From positions 1-6,375 of the forward strand of contig CABTXO010000104.1 in assembly GCA_902488725.1 (NCBI GenBank): a stretch of DNA of 6,375 nt, read 5' to 3'. The notes below the pieces were generated by a model. The model saw only the letters and a list, made by a program, of their open reading frames with translations, did not search any database and was not told the DNA's origin. Positions within the stretch are counted from its first letter, which is position 1. Each line of letters begins with the position of its first letter. Shown here piece after piece: positions 1-6,375 of the stretch. This DNA is from an uncultured Bacteroidales bacterium. GTDB lineage: Bacteria; Bacteroidota; Bacteroidia; Bacteroidales; UBA932. A program made the position numbers and the translations under genes.

Positions 1-184
1 CCAGGAAGATGATCCGGTCCATCATCAGCCGGCTGAACACATCCATCGAGGCGACATTCAGTTTCCGCTCTTCGATGATGGTCGGGTTGATGTAGGCGTC
101 AGAAGCGCTCCGGTAGCGCTCCAGGGTCGTCGAAGCGATGCCCCAGCCCTTGGTCGCAAATTGTTTGAATTCGTCGTTGCGCAT
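1..184 (-). CDS. clpP: ATP-dependent Clp protease proteolytic subunit ClpP (N-terminal part, cut by window edge)
   Basis: ClpP is the serine peptidase that forms a barrel of two heptameric rings and degrades unfolded proteins fed by ClpX or a similar ATPase in the cytoplasm. My translation from the ATG at 184 gives 61 residues beginning MRNDEFKQFATKGWGIAST. The diagnostic part is residues 31-61, which include NPTIIEER followed by MDVFSRLMMDRIIFL; this matches the start of the mature ClpP fold (E. coli equivalent: [26 protein letters not shown]-like segment) in its Bacteroidota form, preceded by a roughly 30-residue N-terminal extension usual in that phylum. The catalytic Ser-His-Asp residues lie beyond the window, so activity cannot be judged. 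It starts 4 bases after the tig stop, the classic tig-clpP order; clpX would be expected next, outside the window. An AGGAG lies 13 bases before the ATG, too far to be a normal Shine-Dalgarno site and inside tig. Confidence 0.95.
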   Translation of the reverse strand, partial: MRNDEFKQFATKGWGIASTTLERYRSASDAYINPTIIEERKLNVASMDVFSRLMMDRIIFL

Positions 185-188
185 GGTA

Positions 189-1505
189 TTATTTCAACTC
201 CTGGAATTTGTCCGGGGAGATCTTCTTGTTCTGGAGGGTAATCTTCTCGCGGACGGCGGCGATGACTTTCTCATTCTCCACGTTCTCTTCCAGATTGCGG
301 GACTGGCGCTCGTCGGCGAGCATCTGGGAAGCGGCGGAATTGAGCAGTTCCTCGGGCACGTTGCCCATGCCGTACATGGCATACTGGTAGGCGGCATACG
401 CCCGGGCGGCGTCCTGCATGTCGCTGTCCTCGATCTTCAAGTCCAGCTTCTTCATGAGGTAGCCCCGGACCAGCTGCCAGCGGAAATCTTCGAGGAAGGC
501 ATCGAATTCCTTGTCAACCTGCTCCTTTGTAAACTTCTCCCGGTTGTTCTCATACAGCCAGCGCTTGAGGAAGTCGGCGGGAACGGAAATCGCGGCTTTC
601 TCCACCAGATAGTTCCGCAGATCGCGGGAGAAGCGGTAGTCGGTCTCCTGCTTGTAGCTGGATTCCAGCCGTTCCACGATCCGCTTGTCGAATTCTTCCG
701 GCGTCTTGACGGCATCCTTCCCGAAGAGTTTGTCATAGGTCTCCTGATTCTCCTCGGCAGGCACGAACACCTTGACGTTCACGATGGTGACTTCCCATTC
801 CGGTTCCAAGGAAGCAAGTTCCGCCTTCTTGACTTTGAGCAAGCTGGAGCGGTCGTTCTCGTTCTCGAAAGCCTTGTTCACGTCGATCTTGAACTTGTCG
901 CCCGCTTTAGCGCCCAGGAACTGCTTCTTGGCGGCACCGGCCACGTTCCGGACGGCGATGTAGGCGCCCTCCACTTTCCGTTCCCCCTGAACCAGGTCTG
1001 CGATCACATAGTCATCTTCTCCGGCTGCCTCGCCTTCCTGCAGCTGTCCCTGCTGCTTCAGCAGGTTCTCTTTCATCTCCGCCTTTGCCTTGTCGGTCAC
1101 TTCGATCTTGTAATACGGGACCTTGTCGTCCTTGGATACCTCGAAGTCCATTTTCGGGGAGAGACCGAGATCGAACTTGAATTCAAACGTGTTGCCGCTC
1201 TTCCACTCCAGCTCTTTTTGCGAAGCGCTCGGGAGAGGTTCCCCCAGCACGTTGAGCTGATTGTCTTTGATGAACTTGTCGAGCTGCTCCGAGACAAGGG
1301 CATTGATCACCTCGTAGAGGGCCTGTTCGCCGTAGAGGCGGGACACCAGCGACATCGGGGCCATCCCCTTGCGGAAGCCTTTCAAGTCCGCATTCCTCCG
1401 ATAGGCGGAAAGCCTTTTCTTCTCCTGTTCCGCATAGTCTTCGGCCTGCAGGGCGACGGTCAGTTCGATGTTCAAGTCATCGATTTGGTTCTTTGTGATT
1501 TCCAT
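189..1505 (-). CDS. tig: Trigger factor, ribosome-associated chaperone (Bacteroidota type)
   Basis: Trigger factor binds near the ribosomal exit tunnel and shields nascent chains. The protein is 438 residues, close to the E. coli length (432). Residues 1 to about 125 form the ribosome-binding domain, with the signature loop GFRKG at 43-47, followed by PMSLVSRLYG at 50-59 and NVLGEPLP at 85-92. Residues about 150-248 correspond to the FKBP-like domain: AGDKFKIDV at 201-209 matches the scaffold strand, but the segment that forms the prolyl-isomerase pocket in E. coli appears shortened, so isomerase activity is doubtful (inference). Residues about 250-438 are the helical substrate-binding domain, rich in charged residues. 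The ATG at 1505 gives the expected N-terminus (MEITKNQIDDLNIELTV), and there is no Shine-Dalgarno sequence. It lies 8 bases after pgpH and 4 bases before clpP, so folding and degradation of new proteins are encoded together. Family assignment is secure. Confidence 0.97.
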   Translation of the reverse strand: MEITKNQIDDLNIELTVALQAEDYAEQEKKRLSAYRRNADLKGFRKGMAPMSLVSRLYGEQALYEVINALVSEQLDKFIKDNQLNVLGEPLPSASQKELEWKSGNTFEFKFDLGLSPKMDFEVSKDDKVPYYKIEVTDKAKAEMKENLLKQQGQLQEGEAAGEDDYVIADLVQGERKVEGAYIAVRNVAGAAKKQFLGAKAGDKFKIDVNKAFENENDRSSLLKVKKAELASLEPEWEVTIVNVKVFVPAEENQETYDKLFGKDAVKTPEEFDKRIVERLESSYKQETDYRFSRDLRNYLVEKAAISVPADFLKRWLYENNREKFTKEQVDKEFDAFLEDFRWQLVRGYLMKKLDLKIEDSDMQDAARAYAAYQYAMYGMGNVPEELLNSAASQMLADERQSRNLEENVENEKVIAAVREKITLQNKKISPDKFQELK

Positions 1506-1532
1506 AAATAATGCTATTGTAATTTATTTGTT
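1506..1532 (-). other. A/T-rich translation-initiation leader of tig
   Basis: The 8-base gap before tig and the last codons of pgpH form the most A/T-rich patch that I see in the window (reading CATTATTT immediately before the ATG), in otherwise GC-rich DNA. There is no purine-rich Shine-Dalgarno motif. Bacteroidota commonly start translation without one and favour A/T-rich, weakly structured leaders, so this probably marks an efficient start for an abundant chaperone. I could not find a match to the Bacteroidota promoter consensus (TTG near -33, TAnnTTTG near -7) immediately upstream. The functional reading is inference. Confidence 0.35.
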
Positions 1533-3571
1533 TGGCGTTTGGGATAGACGACCCGTTCATGGTACAGTTGCGAAAGGTAGGCCTTGAGGGTCTCCTTGAT
1601 CCGATTCAGGTCCCGGATCGAGATGTCCGCCTGGTCGAACTGGCCGGCTTTCATCTTGAGCGCGACGATGTCCTCCACGAAATCGGAAAAGGTCTTCGCC
1701 GAGTTGTCCTTGAGGGTACGTGAAGCAGCTTCGACCGAGTCGCAGACCATCAGCACGATCTGTTCCTTCGTCGTCGGACGCTTCCCCTTGTAATAAAATG
1801 CCGAGACGTCGGCAGGATCGCCCCCGGCATTCAGGTACTTGTTGTAGAAATAACTGGTGCACGAGGTTCCGTGATGGGTCAGGATGAAATCCTTGACGAT
1901 GTCGGGAAGTTTGTACTTGGCGGCGATCTCCAGACCGTCGGGGACGTGGCGGGTGATCGCGAGGGCACTTTCACGTGGAGTCAGGCCGTCGTGGAAATGC
2001 GTGGAGCCGGTGGACATGCTCTCATTTTCAATGAAGCAGAGCGGGTTTTTCATCTTCCCGATGTCGTGGTACAACGATCCGGCACGGACCAGCAGGACAT
2101 TCGCATCGATGGAACGCGCCACCACATCGGACATATTCATAACCTGCAGGCAATGCTGGAAAGTTCCCGGCGCCGCGTGCTCCAGCTCCCGCAGGAGCGG
2201 ATTGTTGGTGTCGCAGAGCTCGCGCAACCTGGAATTCGAAACCAAGTTGAACATCTTCTCGAACAGGAAGATGAGCGGGTAGCCTGCCACGGAGAGCAGC
2301 GACCCGAGGAACAGGAAGAGAACGCTCTGATAGGGATTGTCGTTCACCATGTCGATGAGACGGAATCCGAAATAGGTCAGCACCAGACAGAGGAACACCA
2401 GACCGGCGGAGATGAACTGCATCCAGCCCCGGTTGAAGTACTTGAACGAAAAGACGGCGACCAGGCTGGCGGCGATGAACATGACGAACAGCACCACGCC
2501 GTTGCTCGAAAAAATCAGCAGGGGCAGCAGCGAGACCAGGCAGATCGGAATGATCACCTTCTGCTTGAAGAACGCCTCCAGGTACAGGGCGGTCAAGGTG
2601 AAAGGGACCATGTAGCGGAAACGAGGGGAATATTTTTCCACCAACAGCGTCGCCACGGTCATCAGCAGGAAAAGGAAGATCATGTAGTAGAAGCGGTTCT
2701 TCTCCCGGAAGATTCGCTTGTTCGAGAAGTACACGACCAGGAAGAACAGCACCGAGAGCATGAAGGCGATCAGGGCATTCCCGAGCCAGAACAGGATCCT
2801 GGGACCGCTGTAGCCCATGCTGTTCTCATATTCAACTTTGTAAGAATCCAGCATCTGGGCGATCTCGGCCGTGACGATCTCCCCTTCCGACGCAATCAGC
2901 TGACCGGCGCTGACGAAGCCCTGCGTGGGCGAAATGCCCTCCGCGTGCTCCATGTTGACCAGGTCGGTCGTCTGCCGGTCATACGACAGGTTCGGAAGGA
3001 TCAGGTCGTAGGTGCCGGAAGCGCGGAGCACCGAGTCCACATTCACCTTCGGGGCCTTTGCGGAAACCAGAGCCAGCAGTTTGGCATGCGCATCCGACTC
3101 CTTGTACACATCCGAAACCGGACGCTTCGACACCCGCTTGTCTTTGTGAATATACAGGATTTCGTTCGAGGGGTCGTCCACTTTGTTGTCCAGCTTGATT
3201 CCGTCGTCGGAAACCACCCCGTTGGAATAGATGGTGTTCAAAGCGGACAGGATGGCCGGACGGAGGGAGGAATATTTTCCCAGTTCCACTGCCTCCGCAG
3301 CCAGGGTCGCCTGGTTCACCACATCTTGCGAATACCGGTAGTACGGAATCCGGATGGACTTGCTCTCGCTCCGTTCGGCCCGCAGCTGCTCGTCCGTCTT
3401 GAGCAGCGGGAAATCGAACTGAGCGATCAGCGTCTCATGATCCCAAGGGGACCCTTTCCGGTAGTCATAGCTGAATTTTGCGCTCCGCGGGAAAATCATC
3501 GTGAGGACGATGAACATCCCCACGAGCGGAAGGAAGCGCAGAATGCGGTACGGAAGACGTGGAATTTTCAT
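1514..3571 (-). CDS. pgpH: 7TM-HD family phosphodiesterase, PgpH/YqfF-like (probable c-di-AMP hydrolase)
   Basis: A 685-residue membrane protein of the 7TMR-HD family, whose characterised member PgpH of Listeria hydrolyses cyclic di-AMP to pApA. Residues about 11-27 are an N-terminal membrane anchor. Residues about 28-258 are the extracytoplasmic 7TMR-HDED domain, ending in the typical GQLIASEGEIVTAE segment (223-236). Residues about 259-438 contain around seven hydrophobic segments (roughly 259-282, 295-312, 319-334, 338-353, 356-376, 385-403, 414-437). The cytoplasmic HD domain follows: H473 in FQHC, H502-D503 in YHDIGKM, H542 in RHVPDG, H566-H567 in LTHHGT and D611 in CDSVEA, so the complete set of metal ligands expected for the family is present and the enzyme should be active. 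The ATG at 3571 puts the membrane anchor right at the start, as expected. It begins 9 bases after the SDR gene and ends 8 bases before tig. Substrate is inferred from the family; c-di-AMP synthase is not in the window. Confidence 0.92.
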   Translation of the reverse strand: MKIPRLPYRILRFLPLVGMFIVLTMIFPRSAKFSYDYRKGSPWDHETLIAQFDFPLLKTDEQLRAERSESKSIRIPYYRYSQDVVNQATLAAEAVELGKYSSLRPAILSALNTIYSNGVVSDDGIKLDNKVDDPSNEILYIHKDKRVSKRPVSDVYKESDAHAKLLALVSAKAPKVNVDSVLRASGTYDLILPNLSYDRQTTDLVNMEHAEGISPTQGFVSAGQLIASEGEIVTAEIAQMLDSYKVEYENSMGYSGPRILFWLGNALIAFMLSVLFFLVVYFSNKRIFREKNRFYYMIFLFLLMTVATLLVEKYSPRFRYMVPFTLTALYLEAFFKQKVIIPICLVSLLPLLIFSSNGVVLFVMFIAASLVAVFSFKYFNRGWMQFISAGLVFLCLVLTYFGFRLIDMVNDNPYQSVLFLFLGSLLSVAGYPLIFLFEKMFNLVSNSRLRELCDTNNPLLRELEHAAPGTFQHCLQVMNMSDVVARSIDANVLLVRAGSLYHDIGKMKNPLCFIENESMSTGSTHFHDGLTPRESALAITRHVPDGLEIAAKYKLPDIVKDFILTHHGTSCTSYFYNKYLNAGGDPADVSAFYYKGKRPTTKEQIVLMVCDSVEAASRTLKDNSAKTFSDFVEDIVALKMKAGQFDQADISIRDLNRIKETLKAYLSQLYHERVVYPKRQTNKLQ

Positions 3572-3580
3572 GTCGGTAAC

Positions 3581-4402
3581 CTATTTGAACGGGCTGCCGG
3601 CTTCCCGGGCGATATAGCCGTAGGTGAGCCGGTCCGTGAAACCGGGGAAGAGGCGGTGTGCCCAGACGGTGGCCTTTCCGAGTCCGGTCAAGATCAACTG
3701 GGGCTTGCGTTTGTACAGTCCTTTCGCCAAGTACCGGGCGCAGGCCTCGGCACTCATCAACTTGTCTTCCTTCAGCGGGGTCTCCCCCTGCTGCGAACCG
3801 TCCGCCGTGAGCGCGGCTTTCCGGACATTGGAATCCGTGTAGCCCGGCGCGAACACCATCACATGGAGTCCGTCCTTGAGATGCTCGATCCGGACCGTGT
3901 CCAGAAATCCGCGGATCGCATACTTGGAAGCGGAATAGCCCGCCCTGGCCGGAAGGGCGCTGTAGCCGGCGATGGAGATCACCCCCACCACCGATCCCCG
4001 CGACGCCAGCAGGTAGGGCAAGGCGAACTTGGTGCAATAGACGGTCCCCCAGAAATTCACGTCCATCAGGGACTTGATTACCTTCAGATCCAGGTCCTTG
4101 AACAGGGCGCGCATCGAGATGCCCGCATTGTTGACCAGCACGTCGATCCGTCCGAACGTTTCCACCGTTTTCTCGACCAGGTTGCGGCAGTCCGCCTCTA
4201 CGGACACATCGGTCCGGACGCAGCGCACATTGTCCGGATCCGGACTCACCGAAGGGGCGAGCGAAAGGAGCTTGTCGTAGGAGCGGGCGGCCATCACCAC
4301 CTTCGCGCCGAAGGAGCCGAATAATCTGGCAGAAGCCAACCCGATACCCGAGCTGGCTCCTGTGATCACGATGACCTTGTCCTTGAAATAGTCCGGATGC
4401 AT
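3581..4402 (-). CDS. Short-chain dehydrogenase/reductase, probable 3-ketocapnine (3-ketosphinganine-like) reductase
   Basis: A classical SDR of 273 residues with one Rossmann domain. Visible motifs are the nucleotide-binding TGASSGIG at 14-21, R40 at the end of the second strand (AAR, suggesting NADPH), D65 in RTDVS, NNAG at 91-94, and the catalytic tetrad N116, S143, Y156 and K160 (the latter two in YSASK), followed by APG at 185-187. The fold and active site are therefore complete. A C-terminal extension of about 35 residues (about 239-273) contains several aromatic and hydrophobic residues and might help it sit on the membrane or bind a lipid chain. It starts 8 bases after the SulA-like gene, which makes a 3-keto long-chain base; an NADPH ketoreductase of this type is precisely the next step in sphingoid-base or capnine synthesis. 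That substrate is inferred from position; SDR sequence alone does not fix it. A general SDR acting on another keto-lipid is the alternative. No Shine-Dalgarno sequence precedes the ATG. Confidence 0.9.
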   Translation of the reverse strand: MHPDYFKDKVIVITGASSGIGLASARLFGSFGAKVVMAARSYDKLLSLAPSVSPDPDNVRCVRTDVSVEADCRNLVEKTVETFGRIDVLVNNAGISMRALFKDLDLKVIKSLMDVNFWGTVYCTKFALPYLLASRGSVVGVISIAGYSALPARAGYSASKYAIRGFLDTVRIEHLKDGLHVMVFAPGYTDSNVRKAALTADGSQQGETPLKEDKLMSAEACARYLAKGLYKRKPQLILTGLGKATVWAHRLFPGFTDRLTYGYIAREAGSPFK

Positions 4403-4410
4403 GGACGGGG

Positions 4411-5679
4411 CTATTTCATGATCGTCATGGTGGCGATTTCGCCGTTGGAATAGTACCCCTTGTTCAGCTTTTCGCGGATTTCCTTGAACGCGTTCAGGGT
4501 GTAGTCCACATCCTCCATCGTGTGCGCCGCCGTCGCGATGATGCGGAAGATGATCATGCCTTTCGGAATGACCGGATAGATGACCATCGAGCAGAAGATC
4601 CTGTAGTTCTCACGCAGATCCTTCACGATCTGGGTCGCTTCCCCGATGCCGCCCTTCACATGGACAGGCGACACGCAGGCCTGTGCAGGCCCGATGTCGA
4701 ACCCTTCCTTCCGGAAGCCGTCCTGCAAGGCACGGGTGATGGTGAAGAGCCGTTTGCGGAGTCCGTCCCCCTTCGGGCTGTCGATGATTTCCAGACGCTT
4801 CATGTTCCCGATCACCAGAGGCATCGGGAGCGCCTTTGCGTACATCTGGGAACGCATGTTGAACTTCAGGTACTTGATGATGTCCTTCGGCCCCGCGATG
4901 AAGCCGCCGATGCTGGCCATGGACTTGGCGAAGGCCCCGATGTAGAGGTCGACCTCGTCCATGCAGTGCAGTTCTTCGGAAGTGCCGCGTCCGTGCGCAC
5001 CCATGATGCCGAATCCATGGGCGTCATCCACGAAGATGCGGAAGGAATATTTCTTCTTCAGGGCCGCGATCTGGTCCAGGATGCCCAGCGCCCCGGTCAT
5101 GCCGAACACGCCCTCGGTGATCAGCAGGACGCCGCCGCCGTTCTCTTCCGCAACCTGGCAGGCTTTCGCCAGCATTTTTTCGCAATGCGCGATGTCGTTG
5201 TGGCGGAATTTGTAGCTTTCACCCAAGTGGAGACGGATGCCGTCCAGCAGGCAGGCATGGGCTTCCGCATCGTACACGATCACGTCGTGACGGCCCGTAA
5301 GCGCATCAATGGCGGACACGATGCCCTGGTAGCCGAAATTGAACAGGAAGGCGTCCTCCTTCCGCTCGAAGGCTGCGAAGCGCTTCTCGAGCTCGACATG
5401 GTATTTCGTCTGGCCGGTGAGCATGCGGCTGCCCATCGGATAGGCCAGCCCCCATTCCTTCGCCGCGTCGGCGTCGGCTTTGCGGACCTCCGGATCGTTC
5501 GCAAGCCCGAGGTAGTTGTTCAGGCTCCAGTTGAGCATGTCCACCCCGTTGAACCGCATGTGAGGTCCCAGCTCGCCTTCCAACTGCGGGAACATGTAAT
5601 AGCCGTAGCCCTGGTCGAAGTACTGACCGATCGGTCCGCCGGAATCTCTCGAAATCCGATCGAAGATGTCCTGAATCAT
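4411..5679 (-). CDS. sulA: PLP-dependent alpha-oxoamine synthase, probable cysteate acyl-ACP transferase (sulfonolipid synthesis, SulA)
   Basis: This 422-residue fold-type I PLP enzyme belongs to the alpha-oxoamine synthases (serine palmitoyltransferase, BioF, KBL, CqsA), which condense an amino acid with an acyl thioester and release CO2. Visible active-site residues are H141 (stacks on PLP), D218 and H221 in FVDDAHG, the PLP lysine K252 in FAKSMAS, and R379 in the carboxylate-binding FRIIATAAHT segment. The characterised Alistipes finegoldii SulA has PLP on Lys251 and differs from serine palmitoyltransferase in the active site by Lys281, where Spt has alanine. Here, with a one-residue offset, K252 is the PLP lysine and K282 (RSQMYAKALP) occupies the Lys281 position. 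The likely reaction is therefore acyl-ACP plus cysteate to 3-ketocapnine, the first step to sulfonolipids of the outer membrane. The name must not be confused with the SOS division inhibitor SulA. It lies 12 bases after gyrB and 8 before an SDR that could do the next step. Serine palmitoyltransferase or glycine C-acetyltransferase are the alternatives. The class is certain, the substrate probable. Confidence 0.82.
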   Translation of the reverse strand: MIQDIFDRISRDSGGPIGQYFDQGYGYYMFPQLEGELGPHMRFNGVDMLNWSLNNYLGLANDPEVRKADADAAKEWGLAYPMGSRMLTGQTKYHVELEKRFAAFERKEDAFLFNFGYQGIVSAIDALTGRHDVIVYDAEAHACLLDGIRLHLGESYKFRHNDIAHCEKMLAKACQVAEENGGGVLLITEGVFGMTGALGILDQIAALKKKYSFRIFVDDAHGFGIMGAHGRGTSEELHCMDEVDLYIGAFAKSMASIGGFIAGPKDIIKYLKFNMRSQMYAKALPMPLVIGNMKRLEIIDSPKGDGLRKRLFTITRALQDGFRKEGFDIGPAQACVSPVHVKGGIGEATQIVKDLRENYRIFCSMVIYPVIPKGMIIFRIIATAAHTMEDVDYTLNAFKEIREKLNKGYYSNGEIATMTIMK

Positions 5680-5691
5680 ATTCGTAAAGTA

Positions 5692-6375
5692 TTAAGCGTC
5701 AATGTTTGCGTAGTGTGCGTTTTCCTCGATGAACTGCCGGCGCGGCGGGACGTCGTCCCCCATCAGCATGGAGAAAGTCCGTTCGGCCTGGGCGGCGTTC
5801 TCGATGGTGATCTTGCGGAGGCGCCGCCTGGCGGGATCCATGGTCGTGTCCCAGAGCTGCTGGTCCGACATCTCTCCCAGACCCTTGTAGCGCTGCACCG
5901 TCACGCCTTTCTCGGATCCGCGGCCCAGCCGTTCGGTGGCTTCGGCGCGCTGCTCTTCCGTCCAGCAGTACACCTCCTCCTTGCCCTTCTTCACCAGATA
6001 GAGCGGAGGGGTCGCCAGATACACGTAGCCGTTCTTCAGCAGGTCGAGCATGTAGCGGAAGAAGAAAGTCAGGATCAGGCAGGCGATGTGCGAACCGTCC
6101 ACATCGGCATCCGTCATGATGATGACCTTGTGGTAGCGCAGCTTGCTCAGGTCCATCCGCTTGTCGCCGTTCTCGTCTTCCATGGCCACGGACACGCCGA
6201 GGGCGGTGTAGATGTTCCGGATTTCTTCGCTGTCGAAGGCCCGGTCTCCCGCCGCCTTCTCGACGTTCAGGATCTTGCCGCGCAAGGGCAGGATGGCCTG
6301 GGTACGCCGGACGCGGCCCTGCTTCGCCGTACCGCCTGCGGAATCGCCCTCCACCCGGAAGATTTCGCATACCTC
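5692..6375 (-). CDS. gyrB: DNA gyrase subunit B (C-terminal 227 residues, cut by window edge)
   Basis: GyrB is the ATPase subunit of the type II topoisomerase that introduces negative supercoils. The frame is open to the right edge, so the ATPase and transducer domains lie outside. The visible part begins in the TOPRIM domain: VEGDSAGG (visible residues 8-15, catalytic Glu at 9), AILPLRGKILNVEKA (27-41), and the metal-binding DADVDGSH (89-96, D89 and D91). QRYKGLGEM (161-169) and the terminal PRRQFIEENAHYANIDA (211-227) are typical of GyrB rather than ParE. The distance between DADVDG and QRYKGLGEM is only about 70 residues, so the large insertion found in E. coli GyrB is absent. A short acidic loop (EDENGDKRMD, 66-75) is in the place where Bacteroidota GyrB also varies. 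It ends with TAA 12 bases before the SulA-like gene and is the most upstream gene of the visible unit. Confidence 0.97.
   Translation of the reverse strand, partial: EVCEIFRVEGDSAGGTAKQGRVRRTQAILPLRGKILNVEKAAGDRAFDSEEIRNIYTALGVSVAMEDENGDKRMDLSKLRYHKVIIMTDADVDGSHIACLILTFFFRYMLDLLKNGYVYLATPPLYLVKKGKEEVYCWTEEQRAEATERLGRGSEKGVTVQRYKGLGEMSDQQLWDTTMDPARRRLRKITIENAAQAERTFSMLMGDDVPPRRQFIEENAHYANIDA

Noticed and set aside
138..1511. A 457-codon open frame on the plus strand, antisense to almost exactly the whole tig gene.
   Set aside because: The leucine/valine-rich translation mirrors the charged codons of trigger factor, no domain is visible, and the minus-strand gene is certain. Shadow frame.
1533..1600. 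A TACCTTTC string upstream of tig that is one base off the Bacteroidota -7 consensus TAnnTTTG.
   Set aside because: It lies inside pgpH coding sequence and there is no TTG at the proper distance upstream.
3572..3583. The SDR stop (TAG) is followed by three sense codons and the pgpH ATG in the same frame, so stop readthrough would give an SDR-PgpH fusion; gyrB and the SulA-like gene are likewise in the same frame across a TAA and a 12-base gap.
   Set aside because: Both proteins end at sensible lengths for their families, PgpH needs its N-terminal anchor at the start, and in-frame spacing occurs one time in three by chance. Three successive genes end in TAG, but no TAG interrupts any conserved domain, so recoding is not supported.
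1871..4324. An 817-codon open frame on the plus strand, antisense to pgpH and the SDR gene.
   Set aside because: Its translation is unnaturally rich in His, Gln, Arg, Asp and Glu with no recognisable domain, and it crosses the junction of two well-supported genes. It is what GC-rich codon use produces on the opposite strand.
4411..5679. Naming the PLP enzyme glycine C-acetyltransferase (Kbl) or 8-amino-7-oxononanoate synthase (BioF).
   Set aside because: No tdh or biotin genes are nearby, an SDR follows directly, and the K282 position fits SulA. The family core alone cannot exclude these, so the call is kept as probable.
1..6375. Search for tRNA or rRNA genes, CRISPR arrays, inverted repeats, insertion sequences and phage genes.
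   Set aside because: Practically all bases are coding on one strand and the gaps are at most 12 bases. I saw no repeated units or transposase motifs by eye; short cryptic repeats would need a computed self-comparison.

Overview
The window is a densely packed stretch of bacterial chromosome with every gene on the minus strand, so it is read from right to left: gyrB (3' part), a PLP-dependent acyltransferase of the serine palmitoyltransferase type, a short-chain dehydrogenase/reductase, a 7TM-HD phosphodiesterase (PgpH type), tig (trigger factor) and clpP (5' part). The intercistronic gaps are only 12, 8, 9, 8 and 4 bases. No stretch outside a gene is long enough to hold an ordinary promoter or terminator, so the arrangement looks like one transcription unit, although promoters inside coding sequence cannot be excluded.

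The organism is very probably a member of the Bacteroidota, most likely order Bacteroidales. The ClpP N-terminus, the trigger factor and the GyrB C-terminus all have the Bacteroidota form, and none of the five visible start codons has a convincing Shine-Dalgarno sequence, as is usual in that phylum. The base composition is clearly GC-rich by eye. Together with a likely sulfonolipid enzyme this points towards an Alistipes/Rikenellaceae-like lineage, but the genus is inference.

Region by region: 6375-5692 is the TOPRIM and C-terminal part of GyrB. 5679-4411 encodes an alpha-oxoamine synthase whose active site carries the lysine (K282 here) described as distinguishing cysteate acyl-ACP transferase (SulA, sulfonolipid synthesis) from serine palmitoyltransferase. 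4402-3581 encodes an NADPH-type SDR that is well placed to reduce the 3-keto product (3-ketocapnine). 3571-1514 encodes a membrane-anchored HD phosphodiesterase likely to degrade c-di-AMP. 1505-189 encodes trigger factor, and 184-1 the start of ClpP, the usual tig-clpP pair.

The most interesting content is the SulA-like/SDR pair: two consecutive steps of capnine (sulfonolipid base) synthesis inserted directly between gyrB and a c-di-AMP phosphodiesterase/protein-quality-control block. I found no mobile element, CRISPR array, RNA gene, or repeat. The long plus-strand open frames are antisense shadows.
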